A DNA stretch of 64,000 bases, from NCBI RefSeq assembly GCF_016919385.1, contig NZ_CP070351.1, positions 3,968,001-4,032,000 on the forward strand, read 5' to 3'. Source of the DNA: Gordonia sp. PDNC005 (GTDB lineage Bacteria > Actinomycetota > Actinomycetes > Mycobacteriales > Mycobacteriaceae). Below, one piece after another: positions 7,612 through 16,775 of the stretch. Each line of letters begins with the position of its first letter. The first letter of the stretch is position 1. The translations under genes and the position numbers were made by a program. The notes beneath the pieces are model-generated. The model worked only from the letters and a program-made list of their open reading frames with translations. It did no database searches and had not been told where the DNA came from.

Positions 7612-9189
7612 TCAGGACTGGACGCGCTCGGACCGCAATTCGTGGCCTTTTGACGTGAGGCAGCGCCCGCTGGTGAGGTCCCACTGCCATCCGTGCAGGT
7701 TGCAGGTCAGCTTCTCGCCCTCGACGACGCCGAACTTGCTCAGATCCGCCTTCAGGTGCGGGCACCGACGCTGGATGTTCCAGCCGTCGAGCTCGATGGA
7801 CGCGGAGTCGTCGTGGGCCTCGTTGAACCAGCCGTCGGCGTACGCGATCCGTTCGTCGGTGAGGCACTTGAAGAACGTGTACAGGTACTCGTTGTAGCCG
7901 CCGATGCGCCACGTTGTGAAGCGGGTCGACAGGAAGATCGTGTTCACCCAATCCGGCTCGTTGTCACGCAGCACGGTGCGAACGAGCTCGGGGGCGATGC
8001 GGAAGCCGTACCGGTACTTGCCGTCGCCGTCCTCCTTCATGCGCACCACGCGCTTGGGGAAGTCGAGCACAAACGTTTCGTCGCCGACCACGATGCCGAC
8101 CGGGTATCCGATGCCGTCCGAGATCAGGTCGGACGCCGCCATGATCGGCTCGAACAGTGCCTTGAGCTGCGGCAGCAGCGGCTCGCCGTCGGCGTCGGCC
8201 CATGTCGCCTTCTCCGCGGCGATGATCGGCGCGAACTTGGCCTTCATGGAGTCGAGGTACGCCTTCTTGCCCTCGCCGAACACCTGCTCCGGCGGGTACG
8301 GGTGCGAGATCTCGAGCAGTTCGTCGGCGCGGAAGTCGGCCTTCGAGCCCGACACCATCATCAGGCCGCGATGCTTGACGCCGTCGTCGGTCCCGTGGAT
8401 CCGCATCTGCTCCAGGAAGTCGGCCTGGTCGGGGAAGATGCTGGCCTTGTCCGCATCGCTGCCGGTGTTGAAATCGTTCAGGACGTACAGGTCGTCGTCG
8501 AGGAACATCGGCGGACCGGCCGACGGGACCACCCACGTCGCCCCGACCTGTTCGATGTACGAGCGGGCGCGGTCCATGCCGCGCTGACGCTTCTGCATCG
8601 CGAAGTTCGCCTTCGACTTCCGCGGGATGTCGTAGACCATCGGGTACCAGATGGCGCCCGAGTACTGCAGCAGGTGGACGTCGACCCGGCCGAACTCTTC
8701 GCGGACCACGTCGAGATCGATCGGCCGAGCATCGTTCATGTTGAAACAGACGGTCTCGCCGTCGTCGACGATGAGTCCCGAGTCTCCGATCGGGCCGTCG
8801 GCCGGTGCGCGCAGCGCGATGATCATCACGTCGAGATCACCCTTGGGGCCGGAGACGCGATGCTTCTTCGAATCATCGGTCTCGACGAACTTGGTGAACC
8901 CGAGGCGTTCCAGCTCGCGCTTGAGGTCCGGCACGGGGTAGTCGGGGAGCAGGACGGTCGCGTCCTTGTTCACGTTCTCGAGCAGGTTCTTCTCGTCGAA
9001 GTGATCGCGGTGGAGATGCGAGACGTACAGGTAGTCGCAGTCGCCGATCGCCTTCCAGTCGAGCTCGGTGTTGTCCGGGAAGGGGATCCACGACGCGAAG
9101 TAGGCCGGGTTCACCCAGGGATCGCACACGATGGAGCCGGCCGCGGTCTGGATGTGGAATCCGGCGTGGCCGATGCTGGTGATCTGCAC
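7612..9189 (-). CDS. MBL-fold and Rieske [2Fe-2S] fusion protein (Rv3818-like)
   Basis: Cytosolic 525-residue protein with two recognisable parts. The N-terminal metallo-beta-lactamase-type domain has the metal motif HLHRDH at residues 58-63. The C-terminal Rieske domain has CPH (Cys476, His478) and CNLH (Cys496, His499), the four ligands of a [2Fe-2S] cluster. The length matches Rv3818 of M. tuberculosis (about 516 residues). The arrangement recalls CMP-sialic acid hydroxylase-like and UlaG-like hydrolases, but no substrate is known. It is probably an oxidoreductase or hydrolase fed electrons through the Rieske centre (inference). It is followed by a TetR gene in the same operon. Confidence 0.88.
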   Translation of the reverse strand: MQITSIGHAGFHIQTAAGSIVCDPWVNPAYFASWIPFPDNTELDWKAIGDCDYLYVSHLHRDHFDEKNLLENVNKDATVLLPDYPVPDLKRELERLGFTKFVETDDSKKHRVSGPKGDLDVMIIALRAPADGPIGDSGLIVDDGETVCFNMNDARPIDLDVVREEFGRVDVHLLQYSGAIWYPMVYDIPRKSKANFAMQKRQRGMDRARSYIEQVGATWVVPSAGPPMFLDDDLYVLNDFNTGSDADKASIFPDQADFLEQMRIHGTDDGVKHRGLMMVSGSKADFRADELLEISHPYPPEQVFGEGKKAYLDSMKAKFAPIIAAEKATWADADGEPLLPQLKALFEPIMAASDLISDGIGYPVGIVVGDETFVLDFPKRVVRMKEDGDGKYRYGFRIAPELVRTVLRDNEPDWVNTIFLSTRFTTWRIGGYNEYLYTFFKCLTDERIAYADGWFNEAHDDSASIELDGWNIQRRCPHLKADLSKFGVVEGEKLTCNLHGWQWDLTSGRCLTSKGHELRSERVQS

Positions 9190-9361
9190 GGGGCTTGTGC
9201 CTTTCGGTCGAGACTTTCACCTGCTGGTTGGGCGGTGACGAGCGCAGCGAGGAGGCGAGCGCGCACTCTGGCAGACGCGCTCGGCCGGGTCGAGAACGAC
9301 GTCTGCGACTCCTCCTGCACTAAGGATATCGCCGAGCGGGCCGGTTCCGTCCGCCGCCGGT

Positions 9362-9375
9362 GGGACCTAGGTCCC
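9362..9375. promoter_or_regulatory. 14-bp palindrome, candidate operator
   Basis: GGGACCTAGGTCCC is a perfect palindrome one base beyond the stop of the TetR gene at 9377 and about 170 bases upstream of the Rieske/MBL gene start. It could be an operator for the TetR encoded downstream of that gene, or incidental. The rest of 9190-9376 holds a copy of the GAGCGCAGCGAG dispersed repeat (9240-9251) and no gene. Confidence 0.3.
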
Positions 9376-9376
9376 G

Positions 9377-9952
9377 TCAGGCGCTGATTCCGGCGGTCAG
9401 GATGGCGGCCAGCTCGCGGTACGCGTCGGCGTCGTCGAGGCCGGTAGCGTCGCGTACCGCGCCCTGTTGGATGCGGACCATCGTCGTCGCGGCCAGATCT
9501 GCGGCGAACGTCGCGTGCACGTCACGGAACTGTCCTGCGGCAACGCCCGCGTCGATCAGGTCTTTGACGCGACCCGCGGCGATGCGGGTGTTCTGTTGGT
9601 ATGCCTCGCGCGCGGGCGGGAAGGCCGCCACATCGGCGAGCCACTGCGGGGAGGCGCCCGACAAAGCGCGGCCGACGGCGGAGAGATACACGGTGATCTG
9701 CTCGCGTGGGTCCTCGGAGCCTGCGACGGCGGCCTCCACGTCGTGCGTGGCACGGCGGAAGAAGCCGATCGTTGTTGCGCGGACGAGCTCGTCCTTGCTG
9801 GGTGCCAGGTTGTAGAGCGTGGATTTGGAGCACTTGAGGCGAGCCGCGATCGCGTCGAGGGTGAGGTGGGTGAAGCCCTCGGTGAGGAACAGGGCGAGGA
9901 GGTCGTCGAACAACTGGGCGTGGCGCGCGGTGGCGAACGTCGACGAGGTCAT
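9377..9952 (-). CDS. TetR-family regulator divergent from acyl-CoA dehydrogenase
   Basis: DNA-binding regulator of 191 residues. The helix-turn-helix near residues 15-55 includes LFLTEGFTHLTLDAIAARL and the recognition helix KCSKSTLYNLAPSKDEL. The C-terminal ligand domain contains AAFPPAREAYQQNTRIAAGR. The ATG at 9952 is used because it starts just before the DNA-binding domain; an upstream in-frame start at 9994 would run into the operator repeats. It is divergent from the acyl-CoA dehydrogenase gene and probably represses both genes through the AGTACTG repeats between them. The inducer may be an acyl-CoA (inference from the partner gene). Confidence 0.85.
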   Translation of the reverse strand: MTSSTFATARHAQLFDDLLALFLTEGFTHLTLDAIAARLKCSKSTLYNLAPSKDELVRATTIGFFRRATHDVEAAVAGSEDPREQITVYLSAVGRALSGASPQWLADVAAFPPAREAYQQNTRIAAGRVKDLIDAGVAAGQFRDVHATFAADLAATTMVRIQQGAVRDATGLDDADAYRELAAILTAGISA

Positions 9953-9963
9953 GGCATCACAGT

Positions 9964-10027
9964 AGTACTGGCGAAGCTCTTGTAGTACTGCCACGACGGC
10001 AGTACTCTGATCGCAACTTCAGTACTG
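9964..10027. promoter_or_regulatory. AGTACTG repeat array, likely TetR operator
   Basis: Four copies of AGTACTG or its complement lie in the divergent region at 9964-9970, 9984-9990, 10000-10006 and 10020-10027. The middle two form an inverted repeat, AGTACTG, nine bases, CAGTACT. The position between a tetR gene and its divergent neighbour is typical of an autoregulatory operator. Confidence 0.6.
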
Positions 10028-10051
10028 TCCGATCTCGCGAGGAGCCCCACC

Positions 10052-11188
10052 GTGCCTGCTGACCGTCTGCTGCCGACCGAAGAGGCACGCGACCTCATCG
10101 ACTTGACTCGTGACATCGCCGACAAGATCCTGGCACCGATCGTCGATGAGCACGAGAAAGCCGAGAAGTACCCCGACGGAGTGTTCGAGACCTTGGGCGA
10201 AGCCGGACTGCTGAGCCTGCCGTACCCGGAGGAGTGGGGAGGCGGAGGCCAACCGTACGAGGTGTACCTGCAGGTTCTCGAGGAGATCGCATCCCGCTGG
10301 GCGGCTGTCGGCGTCGCGGTGAGCGTGCACAGTCTCGCCTGCCATCCGCTGTTCGCCTTCGGAACCCAGGAGCAGAAGGAGCGCTGGCTGCCGGACATGC
10401 TCGGCGGTTCGACCATCGGCGCGTACAGCCTGTCGGAGCCGCAGGCCGGATCCGACGCGGCGGCTTTGACGTGCAAGGCGTCGAAGGTCGACGGCGGGTA
10501 CTCGGTCACCGGTGAGAAGGCGTGGATCACCCACGGAGGCGTCGCAGACTTCTACAACCTCTTCGCGCGGACGGGCGAGGGGTCGAAGGGCATCTCCTGC
10601 TTCCTCGTCCCCGACGGCGTCGACGGACTCACCTTCGGTCGACCGGAGGAGAAGATGGGACTCACGGCTGTGCCGACCACGTCCGCACGCTACGACGGCG
10701 TCCACCTTCCGGACGAGCGTCGGATCGGCACGGAGGGGCAGGGCCTGCAGATCGCGTTCAGCGCCCTGGACTCGGGCCGGCTTGGCATCGCCGCGGTCGC
10801 GACCGGCATCGCACAAGCCGCGCTCGACGAGGCCGTCGCCTACGCCAAGGAACGGGAGACGTTCGGCCGCAAGATCATCGATCACCAGGGCCTGGGCTTC
10901 CTGCTCGCCGACATGGCTGCCGCGGTCGACTCGGCACGAGCCACCTACCTCGACGCCGCACGTCGCCGCGACGCCGGACTCCAGTACTCGCGAAACGCGT
11001 CGGTCGCCAAGCTCGTCGCGACGGATGCCGCGATGAAGGTCACCACTGACGCCGTCCAGGTGCTCGGCGGCAACGGGTACACGCGCGACTTCCGACCCGA
11101 ACGGCTCATGCGCGAAGCCAAGATCACCCAGATCTTCGAGGGCACCAACCAGATCCAGCGACTCGTCATCAGCCGTTCGCTGGCGTGA
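10052..11188 (+). CDS. Acyl-CoA dehydrogenase
   Basis: FAD-dependent enzyme of 378 residues that introduces an alpha-beta double bond into acyl-CoA. It has the normal three-part fold: N-terminal helices, a middle strand domain with YSLSEPQAGSDAAAL and KAWITHGG (FAD and substrate contacts), and C-terminal helices with QVLGGNGYTRDF. The catalytic Glu is Glu363 in the motif FEGTNQIQR, as in short and medium-chain enzymes. It starts with GTG at 10052. It is divergent from a TetR gene and likely controlled by it. The chain length or substrate (fatty acid, branched amino acid or steroid side chain) cannot be decided from sequence. Confidence 0.92.
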   Translation: MPADRLLPTEEARDLIDLTRDIADKILAPIVDEHEKAEKYPDGVFETLGEAGLLSLPYPEEWGGGGQPYEVYLQVLEEIASRWAAVGVAVSVHSLACHPLFAFGTQEQKERWLPDMLGGSTIGAYSLSEPQAGSDAAALTCKASKVDGGYSVTGEKAWITHGGVADFYNLFARTGEGSKGISCFLVPDGVDGLTFGRPEEKMGLTAVPTTSARYDGVHLPDERRIGTEGQGLQIAFSALDSGRLGIAAVATGIAQAALDEAVAYAKERETFGRKIIDHQGLGFLLADMAAAVDSARATYLDAARRRDAGLQYSRNASVAKLVATDAAMKVTTDAVQVLGGNGYTRDFRPERLMREAKITQIFEGTNQIQRLVISRSLA

Positions 11189-11235
11189 CCCGTTCGTCTG
11201 CGGGCGCCGTCGGAAGCAGCGTCTAGGCTTGTCCC

Positions 11236-11982
11236 ATGGAACCCGTGTACGCGTCTGTGATCTCCACCGCCCGCATGTTGTGGCTCGCGCAGGGCCTCAA
11301 GTTCGACATCTCGGGTGTCGAGAACGTCCCCGCCGACGGACCCGGAGTGGTGGCCTTCAATCACACCGGATACCTCGACTTCACCTTCGCCGGCATTCCC
11401 GCCTACCTGCAGGGCCGCCGGTACGTGCGGTTCATGGCGAAGAAGGAAGTGTTCGACAACTCGGTCGGCGGCCCGATCATGAGGTCGCTCAAGCACATCC
11501 CGGTCGACCGGGCCAACGGAGCGCAGAGCTATCAGGACGCCGTCGACTACCTCAAGCGCGGCGAACTCGTCGGCGTGTACCCGGAGGCGACGATCAGCCG
11601 CAGCTTCGAGTTGAAGTCGTTCAAGAGCGGCGCGGCCCGGATGGCACTCGAGTCCGGTGCTCCGCTGGTGCCGACCATCGTGTGGGGCGCGCAGCGCATC
11701 TGGACCAAGGGCCACCCGCGAAGCATGGGTCGCAACGGTTACAAGATCATGGTCGGCGTCGCCGAGCCGATCGCGCCCGAAGGCACACCGGAGCAGCTGA
11801 CGGCGCAGCTCCACGAGTCGATGCGCGCGAAACTCACCGAACTTCAGGACAACTACGGCCCGTATCCGCCCGGCGAGTTCTGGGTGCCCGCTGCTCGTGG
11901 TGGCGGCGCTCCGACGCTTGAGGAGGCGAACGCGATGGACGCCGCGGACGCGGAGGAGAAGGCCCGCAAGCGCGGAGAGTGA
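11236..11982 (+). CDS. PlsC-type acyltransferase, first of a tandem pair
   Basis: Glycerophospholipid acyltransferase family protein of 248 residues, likely membrane-associated. The catalytic HX4D motif is NHTGYLD (His43, Asp48). The second conserved block is GVYPEATISRS (about 112-122). It is related to 1-acylglycerol-3-phosphate acyltransferases and to the Rv3814c-Rv3816c group of M. tuberculosis, where three such genes are adjacent. The second copy follows one base after the stop. The C-terminus is rich in Ala, Glu, Lys and Arg. The acyl acceptor is unknown; phospholipid or another envelope lipid is the family expectation. Confidence 0.88.
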   Translation: MEPVYASVISTARMLWLAQGLKFDISGVENVPADGPGVVAFNHTGYLDFTFAGIPAYLQGRRYVRFMAKKEVFDNSVGGPIMRSLKHIPVDRANGAQSYQDAVDYLKRGELVGVYPEATISRSFELKSFKSGAARMALESGAPLVPTIVWGAQRIWTKGHPRSMGRNGYKIMVGVAEPIAPEGTPEQLTAQLHESMRAKLTELQDNYGPYPPGEFWVPAARGGGAPTLEEANAMDAADAEEKARKRGE

Positions 11983-11983
11983 G

Positions 11984-12772
11984 ATGGAGCCCGTCTACCG
12001 CACGCTCGAGCTGATCGCCACGTCGATTCACGGTGTGCAGGGCACGCGGCGCACCTACACCGGTCTGGAGAACATCCCCGCCGAGGGCGGGGCGGTGATC
12101 GCGGTCAATCACACGGGCTTCACTGACTTCATGCCGCTCGGCCTGGCGCTGCGGCAGCGTCGTCGGCGGGCACGGTTCATGGTGAAGTCCGAACTCATGG
12201 ACATCGGCATCATGCGGTTCCTGGTGAAGCACTGCCGCGCGGTTCCAGTCGACAGGTCGGCCGGCGCGGACGCCTACCGCGTCGCCGTGGACGACTTGCG
12301 GTCGGGTGAACTCGTCGGCGTGTACCCGGAGGCGACGATCAGCCGCAGTTTTGAACTCAAAGAGTTCAAGACCGGTGCAGCCAGGATGGCACTGGAGGCC
12401 GGTGTCCCGGTGATCCCGGTGATCGTGTGGGGCGCGCACCGGCAATGGACCAAGGGCACCGCCCGCCGTATGGGACGACACCGCATCCCGATCCGCGTCG
12501 ACGTGGGTGAGCCGATCCACTTCGACTCCGGCGGTGATGTGCACGACGCGACCGCCGCGATGCATGAGGCGATGGCCGAGCAACTGCACCGCGTGCAGTC
12601 CGACTACAACGATGCTCCCGCAGGTGCGGACTGGGTGCCCGCGCGTCTAGGCGGGTCGGCTCCCACCCCTGAGCAGGCACTGCTCCAGGAAGACGCCGAG
12701 GCTGCGGAGAAGGCGGCCCGCCGGGCCGCGAAGCGGGCGAAGAGCCTCGAGAAGAAGCAGGGGAAGAAGTGA
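11984..12772 (+). CDS. PlsC-type acyltransferase, second of a tandem pair
   Basis: Paralogue of the preceding gene, 262 residues. The HX4D motif is NHTGFTD (His43, Asp48), the block GVYPEATISRSFELK is nearly the same as in the first copy, and the C-terminal tail is lysine-rich (KRAKSLEKKQGKK). The ATG at 11984 lies one base after the upstream stop, indicating translational coupling. Shared motifs at the same residue numbers point to tandem duplication. It overlaps the HAD hydrolase start by four bases. The specific acyl acceptor is not known. Confidence 0.88.
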   Translation: MEPVYRTLELIATSIHGVQGTRRTYTGLENIPAEGGAVIAVNHTGFTDFMPLGLALRQRRRRARFMVKSELMDIGIMRFLVKHCRAVPVDRSAGADAYRVAVDDLRSGELVGVYPEATISRSFELKEFKTGAARMALEAGVPVIPVIVWGAHRQWTKGTARRMGRHRIPIRVDVGEPIHFDSGGDVHDATAAMHEAMAEQLHRVQSDYNDAPAGADWVPARLGGSAPTPEQALLQEDAEAAEKAARRAAKRAKSLEKKQGKK

Positions 12773-13599
12773 CCTTCGGTCCACCGACCATGATCGCGTC
12801 CGACGTCGACGGGACCCTCATCGTCGGCGATGACGCGATCTCTGCGCGCACCGTCGACTCCCTGGTGCGGGCCCGCGCTGCGGGCGTCGAACTGATCCCG
12901 TCGACGGGCAGGCCGCCTCGCTGGGTGCCGCCGATCACCGATCAACTCGCGGACACCCCCGCGGCCGTGCGGTTCGCGGTGTGCGCGAACGGCGCCATCG
13001 TCTACGACGTGCTCGCCGATCGGATCCTGCACGCCGCCGAGTTGGCCACCGACGTCCTCGAGACCCTTCGCGACATCTGCATGCAGGCCGTGCCCGGAGC
13101 GGGCCTGGCCGCCGAACGGGCTGGGACGTCGGCGCACGACGCCGCGACGTCGTCGTTCGTCGCGACCGCCGGCTACCAGCACGCGTGGCTCAACCCGGAT
13201 CACGTCGAGGTCAGCGACTCCAGACTCGTCGAGGCGCCCGCGGTGAAGCTCCTCGCACGCAAGCCGGGCATGTCGTCGCGCGAGATGGCCGCGGCCGTCA
13301 CGCCCCTTGTCGGCGACCTCGCCGAGGTGACGTTCTCGATCGACACCGGGCTCATCGAGCTGTCGGTTCCCGGGGTCCACAAGGCGGCGGGCCTGACGTG
13401 GCTGCTGGCCAACACCGATGTCGACGGGGATGCGTCGATCGCGTTCGGCGACATGGCGAACGACGTCGAGATGCTGCGCTGGGCGTCGCACGGTGTGGCG
13501 ATGGGCAACGGCGATCCGCTCGCTCTGGCCGCCGCCGACGAGGTGACCGGCTCTGCCGCCGACGACGGGATCGCGCGCGTCCTCGACCGCTGGTTCTGA
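12769..13599 (+). CDS. HAD-superfamily hydrolase, Cof type
   Basis: Soluble phosphatase of 276 residues, resembling Rv3813c. Motif I is SDVDGTLI (nucleophile Asp12, acid Asp14). Motif II is in LIPSTGRPP and motif IV in FGDMANDVEMLRWA, followed by GVAMGN. A Cof-type C2 cap lies between. It starts with GTG in a GTGA overlap with the acyltransferase stop, so the three genes from 11236 form one operon. Substrates of this family are usually sugar phosphates, nucleotides or cofactors; this one is unknown. Confidence 0.88.
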   Translation: MTFGPPTMIASDVDGTLIVGDDAISARTVDSLVRARAAGVELIPSTGRPPRWVPPITDQLADTPAAVRFAVCANGAIVYDVLADRILHAAELATDVLETLRDICMQAVPGAGLAAERAGTSAHDAATSSFVATAGYQHAWLNPDHVEVSDSRLVEAPAVKLLARKPGMSSREMAAAVTPLVGDLAEVTFSIDTGLIELSVPGVHKAAGLTWLLANTDVDGDASIAFGDMANDVEMLRWASHGVAMGNGDPLALAAADEVTGSAADDGIARVLDRWF

Positions 13600-13711
13600 C
13601 GCTGACGCCCTGGTGATCGGCAATCGCCGGGCAACATTCGAACACTCGTCCGACAACCGTGACGCGCTTGTGACCGCGTGAGCTTGTCGTGCGGCACAGA
13701 TCTTCACTACT

Positions 13712-13738
13712 GTCACAGGAGTCCCACTAGTCACACGG
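13712..13738 (+). promoter_or_regulatory. MtrA-box-like 9-mer repeats before SpoIID gene
   Basis: Three successive 9-mers GTCACAGGA, GTCCCACTA and GTCACACGG lie about 45 bases upstream of the SpoIID gene start. The spacing and the GTCACA core fit the direct 9-mer repeats described for the response regulator MtrA, which controls peptidoglycan hydrolase genes in Mycobacteriales. The middle unit is degenerate. Confidence 0.45.
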
Positions 13739-13782
13739 GCCCCAGGAGCGCTCCCGGGGTTCCCGCCCGAAGGGGTTCCGCA

Positions 13783-15405
13783 GTGCCCAACGTCCGTCCC
13801 AGTCGTACCAAGAAGCGAACGCTCACTTTTGCAGCGCTGGGGTTGGCGCCTGCGCTCCTCGCCGGCGGTCTTGTCATCGGCGGATCCGACATGCTCGACA
13901 GCGATGTCGGCCTCGCCGCAGACAGCAGCTACGTGCTCGACGGCCACGGCCACGGGCACGGCCGCGGACTGGGTCAGTGGGGTGCGTACGGCTACGCCAA
14001 ACAAGGCTGGTCGGCGGATCGAATCCTGCGCCACTACTACAGCAACACCACCGCGGGGAAGGTGGGCACTGCCAGTGAGGTGACGGTCTCGCTCAGCGAG
14101 AAGTCGTCTGTCAGTGTCCATGCGGCAGCGGGATCGCGAGTAGGCGGCCAGACGGTGGCTCCCGGACAGGCCGTCAGCCTGTCCGGGGGTACCGCCACCA
14201 TCACCCAAGGGTGTGGAGGCGCCGTCGTGAAGACCGTCCCCGCCACGCAGGTCGACCCGGTCAACACGGCTCCGAACCGACCGGCCAACGAATTCCTCAC
14301 CTTCTGCTCGAGCGGTGACAAGTACCGCGGTTCCATCGGCACCGCGGGCGGCAAGGTGATCAACAAACTCCATGTCGACGACTACGTGAAGGGTGTGATC
14401 CCGAAGGAGTCGGTCCCGTCGTGGGCCGACACCGGCGGGTTCGAAGCGCTCAAAGCGCAGGCCGTCGCGGCTCGTTCCTACGTCCTGTCCGGTCTGCAGT
14501 CGGGCCGCGCGATGGACAACACGCAGTCGTCGCAGATGTATCACGGTGCATCCGGCGAGGATCCGCGCACGTCCCGCGCCGCCGATGCCACCGCGGGACA
14601 GATCCGCCTGCTCGGCGGAAAGCCCGCCCTCACCGAGTTCTCGGCGTCCACCGGCGGATTCACCGCGGGCGGCCTGTTCCCGGCAGTCGAGGACAAGGGC
14701 GACTCGCTTTCGCCGACCCACAACTGGACGGCCGAGGTCAGCGCGGGCAGCATCGCGTCGGCCTTCGGTGTCGGCTCGCTCAAGAGCTTCGAAGTGATCG
14801 AGGCCAACGGGCTCGGCGCGGGAAGCGGACGTGTGGTCAAGGTCCGAGTCGTCGGCACCGCCCGCACCGTCGAAGCCAGTGGAAACGACGCTCGCGTGAA
14901 GTTGCAGCTCAAGTCCGACTGGTTCTCGATCAAGGGGCAGAAGTCGATGCCCAAGATCGTGAAGCCGGCGGTGGCTCCGCCTGCCGCGGGCGGCGGTCTC
15001 CTCGACCTCGGTCCGATCGGCGACGTGCTCAACCAGGTGATTCCCGGCCTGTCTGCGCTCGGTTCTCCCGACCTCGAAGCGATCACCGCGCAGTTGCGGC
15101 CGATCATCGAGCAGATCATCGCCCAGGGCACCGCGGCGCTCGGTCTGAAAGCCGATTCGCTCAAGGGCCTGGTGAGCGAGGAGAAGAGCGACAACTCGCA
15201 GGGTTCCACCGGCACGGTCAGTGCCCTGCAGCTCATCACCGACGGCCGTGGCATGCACGGCCTGGTGCAGGTGCTGCAGAACGGGGTCCTGTACTTCAGT
15301 CCGCTGACCGGTGCACACGCGCTCTTCGGTGACGCTCTGACCGAGTTCCTGAACGCGGGCGGCCTGGCGAAGCTCGGCTTCCCGACCGTCGACGGCTTGA
15401 AGTAG
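13783..15405 (+). CDS. Secreted SpoIID/LytB-domain protein (Rv3811-like)
   Basis: Exported protein of 540 residues. A basic N-terminus (RTKKR) and a hydrophobic segment (FAALGLAPALLAGGLVIGG, about 15-33) form a signal peptide or anchor. The SpoIID part includes GHGHGHGRGLGQWGAYGYA (about 50-70), DYVKGVIPKESVPSWA, EALKAQAVAARSYVL and SSQMYHG, all typical of the family. SpoIID of Bacillus is a peptidoglycan lytic transglycosylase. The C-terminal third has a helical region and a LGFP-like end (ALTEFLNAGGLAKLGFPTVDG). The GTG at 13783 has AAGGGG upstream and is preferred to longer starts. The next gene is glf. Likely a cell-wall hydrolase, probably under MtrA (inference). Confidence 0.82.
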   Translation: MPNVRPSRTKKRTLTFAALGLAPALLAGGLVIGGSDMLDSDVGLAADSSYVLDGHGHGHGRGLGQWGAYGYAKQGWSADRILRHYYSNTTAGKVGTASEVTVSLSEKSSVSVHAAAGSRVGGQTVAPGQAVSLSGGTATITQGCGGAVVKTVPATQVDPVNTAPNRPANEFLTFCSSGDKYRGSIGTAGGKVINKLHVDDYVKGVIPKESVPSWADTGGFEALKAQAVAARSYVLSGLQSGRAMDNTQSSQMYHGASGEDPRTSRAADATAGQIRLLGGKPALTEFSASTGGFTAGGLFPAVEDKGDSLSPTHNWTAEVSAGSIASAFGVGSLKSFEVIEANGLGAGSGRVVKVRVVGTARTVEASGNDARVKLQLKSDWFSIKGQKSMPKIVKPAVAPPAAGGGLLDLGPIGDVLNQVIPGLSALGSPDLEAITAQLRPIIEQIIAQGTAALGLKADSLKGLVSEEKSDNSQGSTGTVSALQLITDGRGMHGLVQVLQNGVLYFSPLTGAHALFGDALTEFLNAGGLAKLGFPTVDGLK

Positions 15406-15422
15406 CCGGCATTCTTCGTCTG

Positions 15423-15484
15423 ACCATCACCGCTCAGCGGGAGGACGCCCTCACACGGGCCTACTCCAGCTGAGCGGTAATGGT
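15423..15484. terminator. Long nested hairpin between SpoIID gene and glf
   Basis: The 16-base arms ACCATCACCGCTCAGC (15423-15438) and GCTGAGCGGTAATGGT (15469-15484) pair with a single mismatch. The 30-base spacer carries a further GCCC/GGGC stem. No T tract follows, so it could be an intrinsic-like terminator, an RNA-stability element or a REP-like repeat. Confidence 0.5.
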
Positions 15485-15572
15485 TGTGCGGACGAGGGGT
15501 GACGCCCCAGCGTGAGATGCGTTATTCCGCGGCCGTGCTCGGCGAATACTCAGCTTCGGTCGGATAGGCTGA

Positions 15573-16775
<1,203 letters not shown>

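Noticed and set aside
7693..9387. Long plus-strand frame antisense to the Rieske/MBL gene
   Set aside because: The minus strand has intact Rieske and MBL ligands; the antisense product has none.
13600..13782. Possible c-di-AMP (ydaO-type) riboswitch before the SpoIID gene
   Set aside because: Such riboswitches occur before wall hydrolases, but I could not find the conserved core or paired stems.
12604..15318. 904-codon minus-strand open frame over the HAD and SpoIID genes
   Set aside because: A shadow of the plus-strand genes; no recognisable domain.
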